From Frankia sp. RB7 (GTDB taxonomy: Bacteria > Pseudomonadota > Alphaproteobacteria > Rhizobiales > Xanthobacteraceae): a DNA stretch of 64,000 bases. The DNA lies in NCBI GenBank assembly GCA_030403585.1, contig JAUEPE010000003.1, positions 269,408 to 333,407 on the forward strand. The letters run 5' to 3'. The notes beneath the pieces are model-generated. The model was given only the letters and a program-made list of their open reading frames with translations. It ran no database searches and was not told the DNA's origin. Within the stretch, counting starts at the first letter, position 1; every line of letters begins with the position of its first letter. Shown here one piece after another: positions 53,460-64,000 of this stretch. The translations under genes were made by a program, and so were the position numbers.

Positions 53460-54575
53460 ATGACGCTTGACTGCACAAGAATTGTGCGCAAGATAGGCCA
53501 TGGCAGCGCGATGAGGCCCTGTCCACTCAACGAGACCCCTGTGACCGGCTCGGCAAGATCAGGCTCTAAGCCGTTGAAAATAGGCGATATTGAAATCGCT
53601 ACCCCGGTCTTCCTGGCACCAATGTCGGGAGTGACGGATTCACCCGTCCGCCGGCTGGCTGCCGAGCTTGGGGCGGGTCTGGTCGTCTCCGAAATGACGG
53701 CCAGTGATGAGCTCGTCAACGGTCACCGCATGTCGCGGTTGCGTTGCGAAGCGACCGGGGTCGGGCCGCACGTGGTCCAGCTTGCCGGCTGCGAAGCGCA
53801 TTGGATGGCCGAAGGCGCCCGGATCGCCGAGGCCGAGGGCGCCGACATCATCGACATCAACATGGGCTGTCCCGCCCGCCACGTCACCGGCGGCCAGTCG
53901 GGCTCGGCCCTGATGCGCGATCTCGATCATGCCGTCAGCCTGATCGAGGCGACGATTGCCGCCGTGAAGGTGCCGGTGACGCTGAAGATGCGGCTCGGGT
54001 GGGACGACCGCACCCGCAACGCGCCGGAGCTCGCGCGTCGCGCGGAGGCCGCTGGCATCAAGCTCGTCACCGTGCATGGCCGCACTCGCTGCCAGTTCTA
54101 CAAGGGCGAGGCCGATTGGGACGCTATCCGCGCGGTGCGCGAGGCCATCTCGATTCCGCTCGTCGTCAACGGCGACATCACCAGTTTCGAGAAGGCGCTC
54201 GCGGCGCTCGAGGCCTCCGGCGCCGATGCCGTGATGATCGGCCGCGGCGCGCAGGGCCAGCCTTGGCTGCCCGGCGAGATCGGCCGGCGCCTGAACGGCG
54301 GGGCGGCGGAAGCCACACCGTCGCTCGAGACGCAACTCCATTATGTCCGCACGCTCTATGAGGGCGTCTGCGCGCTCTACGGCCTGCGCGTGGGCCTCAG
54401 GCATGCGCGCAAACATCTCGGCTGGGCGCTCGATGTCGCGGCGGACGCGAGCGGTGCGCCGGTCGAGACGCTGAAGGGCTGGCGCCAGAAGATTCTCACG
54501 TCCGAGGATCCGGGCCTCGTCCACCAGTCGCTGCAGGATGCCTTCGACGATTTTGCATGGAGCGCCGCTGCATGA
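53460..54575 (+). CDS. dusB: tRNA-dihydrouridine synthase DusB (NifR3)
   Basis: This ~371-residue FMN enzyme reduces uridines in tRNA. It has [20 protein letters not shown], the catalytic cysteine in [35 protein letters not shown] and the FMN-phosphate site [11 protein letters not shown]. Homology begins near residue 38, so ATG 53511 is also possible. It heads the ntr operon as in other rhizobia; its stop overlaps ntrB as ATGA. Confidence 0.95.
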   Translation: MTLDCTRIVRKIGHGSAMRPCPLNETPVTGSARSGSKPLKIGDIEIATPVFLAPMSGVTDSPVRRLAAELGAGLVVSEMTASDELVNGHRMSRLRCEATGVGPHVVQLAGCEAHWMAEGARIAEAEGADIIDINMGCPARHVTGGQSGSALMRDLDHAVSLIEATIAAVKVPVTLKMRLGWDDRTRNAPELARRAEAAGIKLVTVHGRTRCQFYKGEADWDAIRAVREAISIPLVVNGDITSFEKALAALEASGADAVMIGRGAQGQPWLPGEIGRRLNGGAAEATPSLETQLHYVRTLYEGVCALYGLRVGLRHARKHLGWALDVAADASGAPVETLKGWRQKILTSEDPGLVHQSLQDAFDDFAWSAAA

Positions 54576-55747
54576 CCACAGCCGCTGACCATCGCCGACC
54601 GATCTCGTCCGACAGCGACGCGATCCTGGACGCCTTGCCCAATCCCGTGCTGATGATCGGGCCGGACGGCAAGATCGTCGCCGCCAATATCGCGACCGAA
54701 GCCTTCTTCGATATCTCGACGCAGTTCCTGAAGCGGCAGTCGCTGAAAGAGCTAGTGCCGTTCGGCAGTCCATTGCTGGCGCTGATCGACCAGGTGCGCT
54801 CGTCGAACTCGCCGGTCAACGAATACAAGGTCGATCTCGGCACGCCGCGCATGGGCGGCGACCGTCAGGTTGACCTCCACGTCGCGCCCCTGACCGAGCG
54901 GCCCGGCCACATCGTGGTGATGCTCCAGGAGCGCTCCATCGCCGACAAGATGGACCGGCAGCTGACTCATCGCAGCGCCGCCCGTTCAGTGATTGCGCTG
55001 GCCGCGATGCTGGCGCACGAGATCAAGAACCCGCTCTCCGGCATCCGCGGCGCGGCGCAATTGCTGGAACAGCAAGCGTCTTCCGAAGACCGCATGCTGA
55101 CGCGGCTGATCTGCGACGAAGCCGACCGCATCGTGACGCTGGTCGACCGCATGGAGGTGTTCGGCGACGAGCGGCCCGTGGTGCGCGGCCCCGTCAACAT
55201 CCATTCGGTGCTCGACCACGTGAAGCGGCTGGCCCAGTCCGGCTTTGCCCGCAACATCCGCTTCATCGAGGACTACGATCCTTCGCTGCCGCCAGTGCTG
55301 GCCAACCAGGACCAACTGATCCAGGTGTTCCTCAATCTGGTGAAGAATGCCGCCGAAGCCCTGATCGACGTCCCCGACGGCGAGATTCAGCTCACCACCG
55401 CATTCCGCCCCGGCGTGCGCCTGTCAGTCCCCGGTCAAAAATCCCGGGTATCCCTGCCGCTTGAGTTTTGCGTGAGGGACAATGGACCAGGCGTGCCGGA
55501 CGATCTTCTGCCCAATCTGTTCGATCCCTTCGTGACGACCAAGCAGACCGGCTCTGGCCTCGGTCTCGCGCTGGTCGCCAAGATCGTCGGCGATCACGGG
55601 GGCATCATCGAATGCGAGTCTCAGCCGCGCAAGACCACCTTCCGCGTGCTGATGCCGATGTATTCTACATCGGTGAAACATGCCGATCACAGCAGTCGCG
55701 ACGGCTCTGCCGGGAAGTCGTCGTCTGCATCACAGGGGGCAAGATGA
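54572..55747 (+). CDS. ntrB: Nitrogen regulation sensor kinase NtrB
   Basis: This 391-residue soluble histidine kinase has a PAS-like domain (residues ~18-120, [15 protein letters not shown]) and the phosphoacceptor H149 in [14 protein letters not shown]. The N-box [10 protein letters not shown]1 DNGPGVP and G2 GSGLGLALV follow. With PII proteins it phosphorylates NtrC under nitrogen limitation. It is overlapped by dusB and lies 9 bp before ntrC. Confidence 0.96.
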   Translation: MTTAADHRRPISSDSDAILDALPNPVLMIGPDGKIVAANIATEAFFDISTQFLKRQSLKELVPFGSPLLALIDQVRSSNSPVNEYKVDLGTPRMGGDRQVDLHVAPLTERPGHIVVMLQERSIADKMDRQLTHRSAARSVIALAAMLAHEIKNPLSGIRGAAQLLEQQASSEDRMLTRLICDEADRIVTLVDRMEVFGDERPVVRGPVNIHSVLDHVKRLAQSGFARNIRFIEDYDPSLPPVLANQDQLIQVFLNLVKNAAEALIDVPDGEIQLTTAFRPGVRLSVPGQKSRVSLPLEFCVRDNGPGVPDDLLPNLFDPFVTTKQTGSGLGLALVAKIVGDHGGIIECESQPRKTTFRVLMPMYSTSVKHADHSSRDGSAGKSSSASQGAR

Positions 55748-55756
55748 GGATTAACG

Positions 55757-57199
<1,443 letters not shown>

Positions 57200-57209
57200 T
57201 TTTTCGGAA

Positions 57210-57256
57210 CGGACAGTGGCTCAGCCCCCCTACCAACGGTGAGCTGAGCCTGTCCG
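57210..57256. terminator. Long hairpin after ntrC
   Basis: CGGACAG + GCTCAGC pairs with GCTGAGC + CTGTCCG: two 7-bp stems separated by a 2-nt bulge, with a 17-nt loop. It begins 11 bp after the ntrC stop. There is no T-run downstream, so it may separate ntrBC from ntrYX or protect mRNA ends. Confidence 0.5.
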
Positions 57257-57366
57257 GATCGCGCTGGCCTGTGTGGCTGACGCGGTGAGCAGAAGTCCGA
57301 ATCGGGCTGAAATGTTCCGCTGGAACGTTCGAATTCGTCATTCGGCCACAGAGCGCGGCGTTGCAC

Positions 57367-57513
57367 CTATCTCATCAGCCGGGCCACGACCGGCTGGATA
57401 TTGGCCATCTGCGCCGTCTGGTCCTGTCTGCTCGGGCCATTGACCAGCAGGTCCGAGGCCACGATCAGCAACAGCACCGCCGACACCATTATCGCGAGAA
57501 ATATCCTGTCCAT
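57367..57513 (-). CDS. Possible 48-aa single-helix membrane protein
   Basis: ATG 57513 opens a frame with one hydrophobic helix (DRIFLAIMVSAVLLLIVASDLL) and a polar tail ending IQPVVARLMR. It lies opposite to the ntr genes in the ntrC-ntrY gap. The composition is protein-like but the SD is weak. Confidence 0.45.
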   Translation of the reverse strand: MDRIFLAIMVSAVLLLIVASDLLVNGPSRQDQTAQMANIQPVVARLMR

Positions 57514-57699
57514 GCCGGTCAAGCCGCAATGACATGATTCTGTTCCGGGACATCGGCAAACTGTCCGCCATGCGCTGTGGATGCGCTGGTCCGCCGCGGC
57601 GGGGGTGCCGCGGAATTGTCGCAATTCGGCAACAATGTGGTACGAATACATCAGTACCCGCCGCGCATCGCGGACCCCTTTTCAGCACCCATTGCCGGA

Positions 57700-60105
57700 A
57701 TGACCAGCGCAGATACCTCGGCCGCATCCTTTGACACGGCCCCAGCAGAAGAGCCCCGGCGTTGGTCGGTGCGGCGCTGGTTGGGTCCGTTCGCCGTTGC
57801 CCTGGCATTGCTGTCGGCGCTTCTGACCTTCCTGGTCCTGACCGGCCTGAGCAGCATCGAGCCCTCGCCGGAGGTGGTCAGGTCCTTCCTGCTGATCAAT
57901 GCCGGCACCATCCTGCTGCTGGTCGGCATCATTGTCCGCGAGGTCTGGCAGATGGTCCAGGCCCGTCGGCGCGGCAGGGCCGCGGCGCGACTGCACGTCC
58001 AGGTCGTCAGCCTTTTCTCGATCGTCGCAGTGCTGCCGGCGGTGATGGTCGCGGTCGTCGCCAATGTCACGATCGAACGCGGCCTCGACCGCCTGTTCTC
58101 GGGACCGACCAAGGAGGTCATCCAGAATTCGCTGATCATTGCGCGCGCCTATGTGCAGGAGCACGCGCAAGTCATTCGCGGCGACATTCTCGGAATGGCC
58201 AACGACGTCTCGCGCGCTCCGCTGCTGTTTGACCAGGATCGGCAGTCGTTCCTAAAGCTTTTGACCTCGAGCGCAGCGGCACGAAACCTCCCGGGCGCGA
58301 TGCTCATGGGCAAGGACGCCAATCCGATCCTGTCGGCAGAGACCGGCGGCGTCCCGCTCGCCTTCGCGCCGCCTGCGCCGGAATTTCTTCAGAACGTCAA
58401 CGAGAATGAGCCCGAGATCGCGGTCTTGCCCGATCAAAATCTTGTGGCCGCCGTGATCAGGCTCAGGGGCTTTACCAATACCTTCCTCTACGTCGCTCGC
58501 CCTCTTGATCCAAGGGTCGTCGCCCAGCTCAGGCAGACCGAGCTGAGCGTTGCCGAATACGCGCAGATCGAGTCGCGCAAGCTCGGCATCCAGGTCGCGT
58601 TCGCGCTGATGTTCGCGGTGATCGCGTTGACGATCCTGATGGCCTCGGTGCTGATCGGCCTCAACTTCGCCAACTCGCTGGTGGCGCCGATCCGGCGGCT
58701 GATGAACGCGGCTCACACCGTCTCGACCGGTGACCTCAATGTGAAGGTGCCGGTGCATCAGTCGGAAGGCGATCTCGCCCAGCTCGGTGAGACCTTCAAC
58801 AAGATGACGCAGGAGTTGCGCAGCCAGCGCGACGAGCTCGTCAACGCCAGCGACCTCATCGATAGCCGCCGCCGCTTCATCGAAGCCGTGCTGTCCTCTG
58901 CGAGCGCCGGCATCATCGGCGTCGACACCTCGGGCAGCGTCGGCATCCTCAACCGCTCCGCCGAGAAGCTGATCGGGCATTCCGAGGCCGAGACGCTCGG
59001 CCATCCGCTCTCCGACGTGCTGCCCGAGCTCGACGAGATGATGAAGACGTCGCGGGAAGGGACCCAGCGCCTGGTGCAGGGCCAGATCACGATCACGCGC
59101 GACGGCACCGAGCGAAATCTTTCGGTGCGCGTCAGCGCGGAAAAGAACCAGCCGCACGACAGCTACATCATCACGCTCGACGACATCACAGAGCTGGTGT
59201 CCGCGCAACGCACCTCGGCCTGGGGCGACGTCGCGCGCCGCATCGCCCACGAGATCAAGAACCCGCTGACGCCGATTCAGCTCTCCGCCGAACGCATCCG
59301 CCGCAAGTTCGGCAAGGACATCACCGAGGCCAAGGACAAGCAGATCTTCGAGCAGTGCACCGACACGATCGTGCGCCAGGTCGACGACATCAGGCGCATG
59401 GTCGACGAGTTCTCGCGCTTTGCGCGGATGCCCAAACCCGTGATGGAGGGCGAGGACGTCGCCGACGCTGTGCGGCAGGCGGTGTTCCTGATGAAGGTCG
59501 CCCATCCCGAGATCGATATCGAGGCCGAGTTCAGGGACGATCCGCTGCGCGCCCAGTTCGACCGGCGGCTGATCTCGCAGGCGGTCACCAACATCATCAA
59601 GAACGCCACCGAGGCGATCGAGCAGGTCCCGCCGGAGGAACTCGGAAAAGGCCGCATCGACGTCGTGGTGTCGCGCGAAGATGAGGACGTGCTGATCGAC
59701 GTCATCGACAACGGCATCGGCCTGCCCAAGGTCGCGCGCTCGCGGCTGCTCGAGCCCTATGTGACGACGCGCGCCAAGGGCACCGGCCTTGGCCTCGCCA
59801 TCGTCGGCCGCGTGCTGGAAGACCATGGCGGCCGCATCGAGCTGAAGGACGCCTCCGACTTCCGCGAAGGCCAGCGCGGCGCCTGGATGCGGATGCGCTT
59901 TGCGGTCTCCGGCGAGGCCAAGAGGGCCGAGGGAGCCGAGGTGGCGGCCAAGGAAGCCGTCAAGGAAGCAAACACTCCTGAGATCAAGGCAGCGGCTGCG
60001 GATTCCGTCACGGCGCAGGAAACAAAACATCCGCCGGGCGAAACCAAAGAGCCGTCTGAAAAGACTAATGATTCAACGAAAATCGAAGCCTCAACAGGCA
60101 TCTGA
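57700..60105 (+). CDS. ntrY: Nitrogen/redox sensor kinase NtrY
   Basis: This ~801-residue membrane histidine kinase has three N-terminal helices (about residues 30-50, 65-85, 100-125), a periplasmic sensor region, and a further helix near 305-325. A HAMP domain (NSLVAPIRRLMNAAHTVSTG) and a PAS domain (AGIIGVDTSGSVGILN) follow. H517 is in [15 protein letters not shown], and ATPase boxes IIKNATEAI and GTGLGLAIV follow. The ~60-residue tail is rich in A, E, K and T. ATG 57700 is preferred; GTG 57577 would add 41 residues. Confidence 0.93.
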   Translation: MTSADTSAASFDTAPAEEPRRWSVRRWLGPFAVALALLSALLTFLVLTGLSSIEPSPEVVRSFLLINAGTILLLVGIIVREVWQMVQARRRGRAAARLHVQVVSLFSIVAVLPAVMVAVVANVTIERGLDRLFSGPTKEVIQNSLIIARAYVQEHAQVIRGDILGMANDVSRAPLLFDQDRQSFLKLLTSSAAARNLPGAMLMGKDANPILSAETGGVPLAFAPPAPEFLQNVNENEPEIAVLPDQNLVAAVIRLRGFTNTFLYVARPLDPRVVAQLRQTELSVAEYAQIESRKLGIQVAFALMFAVIALTILMASVLIGLNFANSLVAPIRRLMNAAHTVSTGDLNVKVPVHQSEGDLAQLGETFNKMTQELRSQRDELVNASDLIDSRRRFIEAVLSSASAGIIGVDTSGSVGILNRSAEKLIGHSEAETLGHPLSDVLPELDEMMKTSREGTQRLVQGQITITRDGTERNLSVRVSAEKNQPHDSYIITLDDITELVSAQRTSAWGDVARRIAHEIKNPLTPIQLSAERIRRKFGKDITEAKDKQIFEQCTDTIVRQVDDIRRMVDEFSRFARMPKPVMEGEDVADAVRQAVFLMKVAHPEIDIEAEFRDDPLRAQFDRRLISQAVTNIIKNATEAIEQVPPEELGKGRIDVVVSREDEDVLIDVIDNGIGLPKVARSRLLEPYVTTRAKGTGLGLAIVGRVLEDHGGRIELKDASDFREGQRGAWMRMRFAVSGEAKRAEGAEVAAKEAVKEANTPEIKAAAADSVTAQETKHPPGETKEPSEKTNDSTKIEASTGI

Positions 60106-60122
60106 CAAGACAGGCGCGATCC

Positions 60123-61493
60123 ATGGCAAGTGAAATTCTGATTGTCGATGATGAGGCCGATATTCGGGATCTCGTTGCGGGCATCCTCGAAGACGAGGGT
60201 TTTGTCACGCGAACGGCGCGCGACAGCGACTCGGCCTTGGCCGAAATCGCCAATCGCAGGCCGCATCTGGTGTTCCTCGACATCTGGCTGCAGGGCTCGA
60301 AGCTCGACGGCTTGCAGCTCCTGGAGCAGGTCAAGAAGGACAATGCCGATCTGCCTGTCGTGATGATCTCCGGCCACGGCAACATCGAGACCGCGGTCGC
60401 CGCGATCAAGCGCGGCGCCTATGATTTCATCGAGAAGCCGTTCAAGGCGGACCGCCTCATCCTGGTCGCCAACCGTGCGCTGGAAAACTCGCGGCTCAAG
60501 CGCGAGGTGAAGGAGCTGAAGCAGCTTGCGCCGAGCGCAAGCTCGCTCGTCGGCCGCTCGCCGAGCATGAACCAGCTGCGCCAGACCATCGAGCGCGCGG
60601 CGAAGGCCAACAGCCGCATTCTGATCGTCGGCCCCGCCGGCGCAGGCAAGGAATTGACCGCGCGCACGCTGCACACGGCCTCGGGCCGCGCCGATGGCCC
60701 CTTCGTCGTCATCAATGCCGCCGCGATCACGCCCGAGCGCATGGAGCACGAGATGTTCGGCGTCGAGCAGTCCAACGGCGAGCACCCGCGCAAGGCGGGC
60801 GCGCTCGAAGAAGCCCATGGCGGCACGCTGTTCATCGACGAGATCGCGGACATGCCGCGCGAGACCCAGAACAAGATCCTGCGCGTCCTGGTCGAGCAGT
60901 CGTTCCAGCGCGTCGGCGGCACCGCCAAGGTGCAAGTTGACGTCCGCATCATCTCCTCGACCGCGCGCAACCTCGAAGAGGAGATCGCGGCCGGGCATTT
61001 CCGCGAGGACCTCTATCACCGGCTCTCGGTGGTGCCGATCCGCGTACCCGCACTCTCCGAGCGTCGCGAGGACATTCCGGAGTTGATCGACTATTTCATG
61101 GAGCAGATCTCGGCGGGCAGCGGCCTGCCCAAGCGACAGATTGGCCAGGACGCGATGGCGGTGCTGCAATCGCACGTGTGGCCGGGCAATGTGCGCCAGC
61201 TCCGCAACAACGTTGAGAGAGTCATGATTCTGGCCGGCGGCGGTCCGGAAGTAATCATCACCGCCGACATGCTCCCACAGGATGTCGGCTCCATGGTGCC
61301 GGCGATGCCGACGAGCAACAATGGCGAGCACATCATGGGCCTGCCGCTGCGCGAGGCCCGCGAAGTGTTCGAGCGCGACTATTTGATTGCCCAGATCAGC
61401 CGTTTTTCAGGAAATATTTCTCGCACGGCCGAGTTTGTTGGCATGGAACGTTCGGCGCTGCACCGGAAGCTGAAGGCACTCGGCGTCGGCTGA
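60123..61493 (+). CDS. ntrX: Response regulator NtrX
   Basis: This 456-residue regulator has a receiver domain with D53 (LVFLDIWLQG), an AAA+ domain (Walker A GPAGAGKE, Walker B GGTLFIDEIAD) and a Fis-type HTH (ISRTAEFVGMERSALHRKLKALG). The GAFTGA sigma-54 loop is missing: the matching stretch reads GVEQSNGEHPRKAG. It therefore probably does not activate sigma-54 directly, as reported for other alphaproteobacterial NtrX. Partner of NtrY, 17 bp upstream. Confidence 0.95.
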   Translation: MASEILIVDDEADIRDLVAGILEDEGFVTRTARDSDSALAEIANRRPHLVFLDIWLQGSKLDGLQLLEQVKKDNADLPVVMISGHGNIETAVAAIKRGAYDFIEKPFKADRLILVANRALENSRLKREVKELKQLAPSASSLVGRSPSMNQLRQTIERAAKANSRILIVGPAGAGKELTARTLHTASGRADGPFVVINAAAITPERMEHEMFGVEQSNGEHPRKAGALEEAHGGTLFIDEIADMPRETQNKILRVLVEQSFQRVGGTAKVQVDVRIISSTARNLEEEIAAGHFREDLYHRLSVVPIRVPALSERREDIPELIDYFMEQISAGSGLPKRQIGQDAMAVLQSHVWPGNVRQLRNNVERVMILAGGGPEVIITADMLPQDVGSMVPAMPTSNNGEHIMGLPLREAREVFERDYLIAQISRFSGNISRTAEFVGMERSALHRKLKALGVG

Positions 61494-61651
61494 CACCCCG
61501 ACGCCTTGGCCAGACCGCAGGGATAAGCGAGAAAAATCATCGATTTCCGTAGTTTTTCGGGGCAGTCGAGCAGGCCCTGCCGCGTCAAGCGGCTTGCCTA
61601 ATAACCCGACCTGTCCTCTAATCCACCCGCTGTTCCTCCGAGGGGGATCTC

Positions 61652-61714
61652 ATGAGGAACGGCAACCGGAAGAAGGGCTCAATTTTGAAAACAGGGTCAC
61701 GACCGGCGCAATAA
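61652..61714 (+). CDS. Possible 20-aa leader peptide upstream of hfq
   Basis: ATG 61652 is preceded by AGGGGG with 5-nt spacing, better than the hfq SD itself. It encodes RNGNRKKGSILKTGSRPAQ, a basic peptide ending 27 bp before hfq. A 7-bp inverted repeat, GTTCCTC (61632) / GAGGAAC (61654), flanks the SD and overlaps the start codon, so translation could be structure-controlled. It is short and may be chance. Confidence 0.35.
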   Translation: MRNGNRKKGSILKTGSRPAQ

Positions 61715-61739
61715 AAAGAAACTCAAAGCGAGAAAAAAA
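61710..61739 (+). promoter_or_regulatory. A-rich ARN tracts before hfq, possible Hfq autoregulatory site
   Basis: Four consecutive ARN triplets (AAT AAA AAG AAA, 61710-61721) and three more (AGA AAA AAA, 61731-61739) sit immediately before the hfq start. Hfq binds ARN repeats with its distal face, and hfq autoregulation is known in enterobacteria and rhizobia. The lack of a strong SD here fits translational control. Confidence 0.45.
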
Positions 61740-61741
61740 CA

Positions 61742-61990
61742 ATGGCGGCAGACCGCGCACAAAACCTGCAGGACACCTTCCTCAATCACGTTCGCAAAAC
61801 CAAAACGCCACTGACGATCTTTCTGGTCAACGGAGTGAAGCTCCAGGGCATCGTGACCTGGTTCGACAATTTTTGTTTGCTGCTTCGGCGCGACGGTCAT
61901 TCGCAACTCGTCTACAAGCATGCGATCTCGACCATCATGCCAGGCGCTCCGATCCAGCTGTTCGAAGGCGGCGAGGATCAGCCGGCTTGA
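61742..61990 (+). CDS. hfq: RNA chaperone Hfq
   Basis: This 82-residue Sm-like protein has Sm1 ([18 protein letters not shown]) and Sm2 ([12 protein letters not shown]) motifs, the distal/proximal residues expected of alphaproteobacterial Hfq, and a short acidic tail (EGGEDQPA). It forms a hexamer that pairs small RNAs with mRNAs. It lies between ntrX and hflX as usual. Confidence 0.98.
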   Translation: MAADRAQNLQDTFLNHVRKTKTPLTIFLVNGVKLQGIVTWFDNFCLLLRRDGHSQLVYKHAISTIMPGAPIQLFEGGEDQPA

Positions 61991-62001
61991 GAGTGATCTG
62001 A

Positions 62002-63384
62002 TTGGAATCCCGGAATTTCGACGGGGATGCCGACCGTCCGCGGCCGGCAGGGGCTAAGCAGACGGGGCGGGTGCTTGTCATCGGCCCCTATTTGCGCGTG
62101 CGTGCGGGCAATGCCGACGCGCAATCGGAGAGTTATGTCCAGCGCGACGCAGAGGCCCGGCTCGACGAAGCCGCCGGCCTCGCGCGCGCTATCGATCTCG
62201 TCGTTGCCGATGCCATCATCGCGCCGATCAGCCAGATCCGGCCCGCGACCTATATCGGCAAGGGCAAGGTCGAGGAGATCGCCGCGCTGGCCAAGAGCCT
62301 CGACGCCGAACTCGTGGTGATGGATTGCGCGCTGGCGCCGATCCAGCAGCGCAATCTCGAGAAGGAATTGAACGCCAAGGTGCTCGACCGCACCGGCTTG
62401 ATCCTGGAAATCTTCGGCCGCCGCGCCAAGACCAAGGAAGGTTCGCTTCAGGTCGAGCTTGCGCATCTCAACTACCAGCGTTCGCGCCTGGTGCGGTCGT
62501 GGACCCATCTCGAACGCCAGCGCGGCGGCTTCGGCTTCATGGGCGGCCCCGGCGAGACGCAGATCGAGGCCGACCGCCGCCTGATCCAGGAGCGCATCTC
62601 CAAGCTCGAGGGCGAGCTGAAGAAGGTGCAGGCGACGCGGCGGCTGCATCGCGCTGGCCGCCAGCGCGTGCCGTATCGCGTGGTCGCGCTGGTCGGCTAC
62701 ACCAATGCCGGCAAGTCGACCCTGTTCAACCGCCTGACCCGCGCCGACGTGCAGGCCGCCGACATGCTGTTCGCCACGCTCGATCCCACCTTGCGCGCGC
62801 TGACGCTGCCGCATGGCGGCAAGGCGATGTTGTCGGACACCGTCGGCTTCATCTCCAATCTGCCGACGCAGCTCGTCGCCGCTTTCCGCGCCACGCTGGA
62901 GGAGGTGCTGGAGGCCGACGTCATCCTGCATGTCCGCGACATCTCACATGAAGATGCGGAGGCGCAGCAGAGCGACGTCGACGCCGTGCTGCGACAACTC
63001 GGTATCAATCCGGATGACTCGGGACGCATCATCGAGGTCTGGAACAAGATCGACCGCTACGATGCCGAACAGCGCGAAGAGCTCCTGAACATCGCAGCGC
63101 GCCGGCCGGAGGATCATCCGGCCATGCTGGTCTCCGCCGTGTCGGGTGAGGGGATTGACGCACTGCTCGCCACGATCGAGGAACGCCTGGCTGCCACGCG
63201 CATCACGCTCGATCTCTCGATCGACGCCGCCGACGGCGCCGGCATCTCGTGGCTGCACCGCAATTCCGAGGTGCTGGCGAAAGAGCTGCACGACGGCCGT
63301 TTTGATATGACCGTGCGGGTGGACGAGACCAAGCGGGATATCGTGGTGAACAGGTTTGATGCCGTGCCGCGTCTGTCGGCGTAA
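62002..63384 (+). CDS. hflX: GTPase HflX
   Basis: This 460-residue ribosome-associated GTPase has an HflX N-terminal domain (GKGKVEEIAALAKS, FGRRAKTKEGSLQVELAHL, GFGFMGGPGETQIE) and a coiled coil. Its G domain has G1 GYTNAGKST, G3 DTVGFISNLP and G4 WNKID. It rescues or splits stalled ribosomes. It starts at TTG 62002, 11 bp after hfq. Confidence 0.96.
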   Translation: MESRNFDGDADRPRPAGAKQTGRVLVIGPYLRVRAGNADAQSESYVQRDAEARLDEAAGLARAIDLVVADAIIAPISQIRPATYIGKGKVEEIAALAKSLDAELVVMDCALAPIQQRNLEKELNAKVLDRTGLILEIFGRRAKTKEGSLQVELAHLNYQRSRLVRSWTHLERQRGGFGFMGGPGETQIEADRRLIQERISKLEGELKKVQATRRLHRAGRQRVPYRVVALVGYTNAGKSTLFNRLTRADVQAADMLFATLDPTLRALTLPHGGKAMLSDTVGFISNLPTQLVAAFRATLEEVLEADVILHVRDISHEDAEAQQSDVDAVLRQLGINPDDSGRIIEVWNKIDRYDAEQREELLNIAARRPEDHPAMLVSAVSGEGIDALLATIEERLAATRITLDLSIDAADGAGISWLHRNSEVLAKELHDGRFDMTVRVDETKRDIVVNRFDAVPRLSA

Positions 63385-63392
63385 ACTCTGGG

Positions 63393-63857
63393 CTATCCCC
63401 TCGACAGATCAAGGGTCATGAACTGGTTGTGCGGGCTGGCCTGATAGTCGGCGAACGGCGCACACGAGACGAAGCCGGCGCTGCGGTAGAGCGCGACGGC
63501 AGGCTCATGCAGCGGCGCCGTGCCGGTCTCCAGGCTAAGGCGCGCATATCCGCGCTTGCGGCCCTCGGCAATGATGTGGTTCAGAATCGTGCGACCGGCT
63601 CCGGTCCGCCGCGCGGTCGGCGCTGTGCGCATCGACTTCACTTCGCCATGTGTCGCATCCAGCTGCTTCAGGGCGCCAAAGCCAGCCAGTACATCGTTGT
63701 GCCAGGCGGTCCAGAACGTCACGGACGCCGCCGAAAGACCGCTCGCGTCGAGTGCCTGCGCGTGTTCACCCATGACGCTACGGAGCTCTGCCAGATGATG
63801 TGCCAACAGGTCGGCGACATGTGGCGCCCTTGGATCGTCCTGCCTGATTTCCACCAT
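63393..63857 (-). CDS. GNAT-family N-acetyltransferase
   Basis: This 154-residue acetyltransferase has FWTAWHNDVLAGFGALKQLD, EVKSMRTAPTARRTGAGRTIL (the acetyl-CoA pyrophosphate loop, R-x-x-G-x-G/A type) and LSLETGTAPLHEPAVALYRSAGF. It resembles the PhnO/YsnE-like small GNATs. The substrate is unknown. It is convergent with hflX, 8 bp away. Confidence 0.88.
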   Translation of the reverse strand: MVEIRQDDPRAPHVADLLAHHLAELRSVMGEHAQALDASGLSAASVTFWTAWHNDVLAGFGALKQLDATHGEVKSMRTAPTARRTGAGRTILNHIIAEGRKRGYARLSLETGTAPLHEPAVALYRSAGFVSCAPFADYQASPHNQFMTLDLSRG

Positions 63858-63904
63858 GCCCTCGAACTTGAGACTAGGTCAGCGTTTCCTTGGTTCGAAT
63901 CATA

Positions 63905-64000
63905 TCAGGCAGGCTCGGCGAGTTTGTAGGACCATGTGTGGATGACGGGATATCGATTGACGTCCTTGATGCCGAGCATGATGCGTTCCTTTAGTTCTTG
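63905..64000 (-). CDS. C-terminal end of an unrecognised protein (partial)
   Basis: The minus strand is open from the window edge to TGA at 63905-63907. The last 31 residues read QELKERIMLGIKDVNRYPVI followed by HTWSYKLAEPA. The sequence looks protein-like, but the fragment is too short to name. The rest of the gene lies outside the window. Confidence 0.5.
   Translation of the reverse strand, partial: QELKERIMLGIKDVNRYPVIHTWSYKLAEPA

Overview
This is GC-rich chromosomal DNA from an alphaproteobacterium, most likely a Bradyrhizobium or close relative. The evidence is gene order and content typical of Rhizobiales: aapJQMP, popZ-valS, dusB-ntrB-ntrC-ntrY-ntrX-hfq-hflX, pcm-tolC, a fused ispDF, and rhizobial-type intergenic palindromic repeats. 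No complete insertion sequence, prophage or CRISPR array was seen. The window looks like stable core and accessory chromosome, cut inside a gene at both ends.

Layout. 1-3.7 kb: general L-amino-acid ABC transporter (end of aapJ, aapQ, aapM, aapP). 3.8-6.8 kb: TPR/GT41 O-GlcNAc-transferase-like protein, whose last codons lie in a palindromic repeat, then a DUF805 membrane protein. 6.8-11.4 kb (minus): FAD oxidoreductase, DUF1365 and cyclopropane-fatty-acid-synthase-like genes for membrane lipid modification, then cysteine synthase. 11.8-21 kb: four-gene RND efflux operon with two MdtB/MdtC-like pumps. 21-24.7 kb: DTW tRNA-modifying protein, a two-gene polysaccharide-type ABC exporter, tRNA-Cys and three small proteins. 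25-31.8 kb: an amide/nitrogen scavenging cluster with a binding protein, a permease-ATPase fusion, two acetamidase/formamidase paralogues (one fused to an AraC-type regulator behind a near-perfect sigma-54 promoter) and RidA. 32.2-35.8 kb: pspA-yqiJ-yqiK membrane-stress operon, in which the PspA frame is fused to what looks like the N-terminal half of a TnpB RNA-guided nuclease. 36-45.6 kb: tRNA-Asn, pcm, tolC, popZ, valS, 3-methyladenine glycosylase, lipA and ratA/coq10-like genes. 45.6-50.8 kb (minus): a B-type haem-copper oxidase with three multihaem cytochromes c. 51.2-53.3 kb: a small HTH protein, cinA-like amidase and ispDF. 53.4-63.4 kb: dusB-ntrBC-ntrYX-hfq-hflX. The end holds a GNAT acetyltransferase and a truncated gene.

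How the parts may work together. NtrB/NtrC activate sigma-54 promoters when nitrogen is limiting. The sigma-54 promoter at 29017 directly precedes the AraC-amidase fusion, so the amide cluster may belong to the nitrogen regulon encoded about 25 kb away (inference). The two most unusual items are the AraC-acetamidase fusion and the TnpB-N-PspA reading frame. Both are uninterrupted frames in normal-looking sequence, so they look like real genes and not assembly errors.
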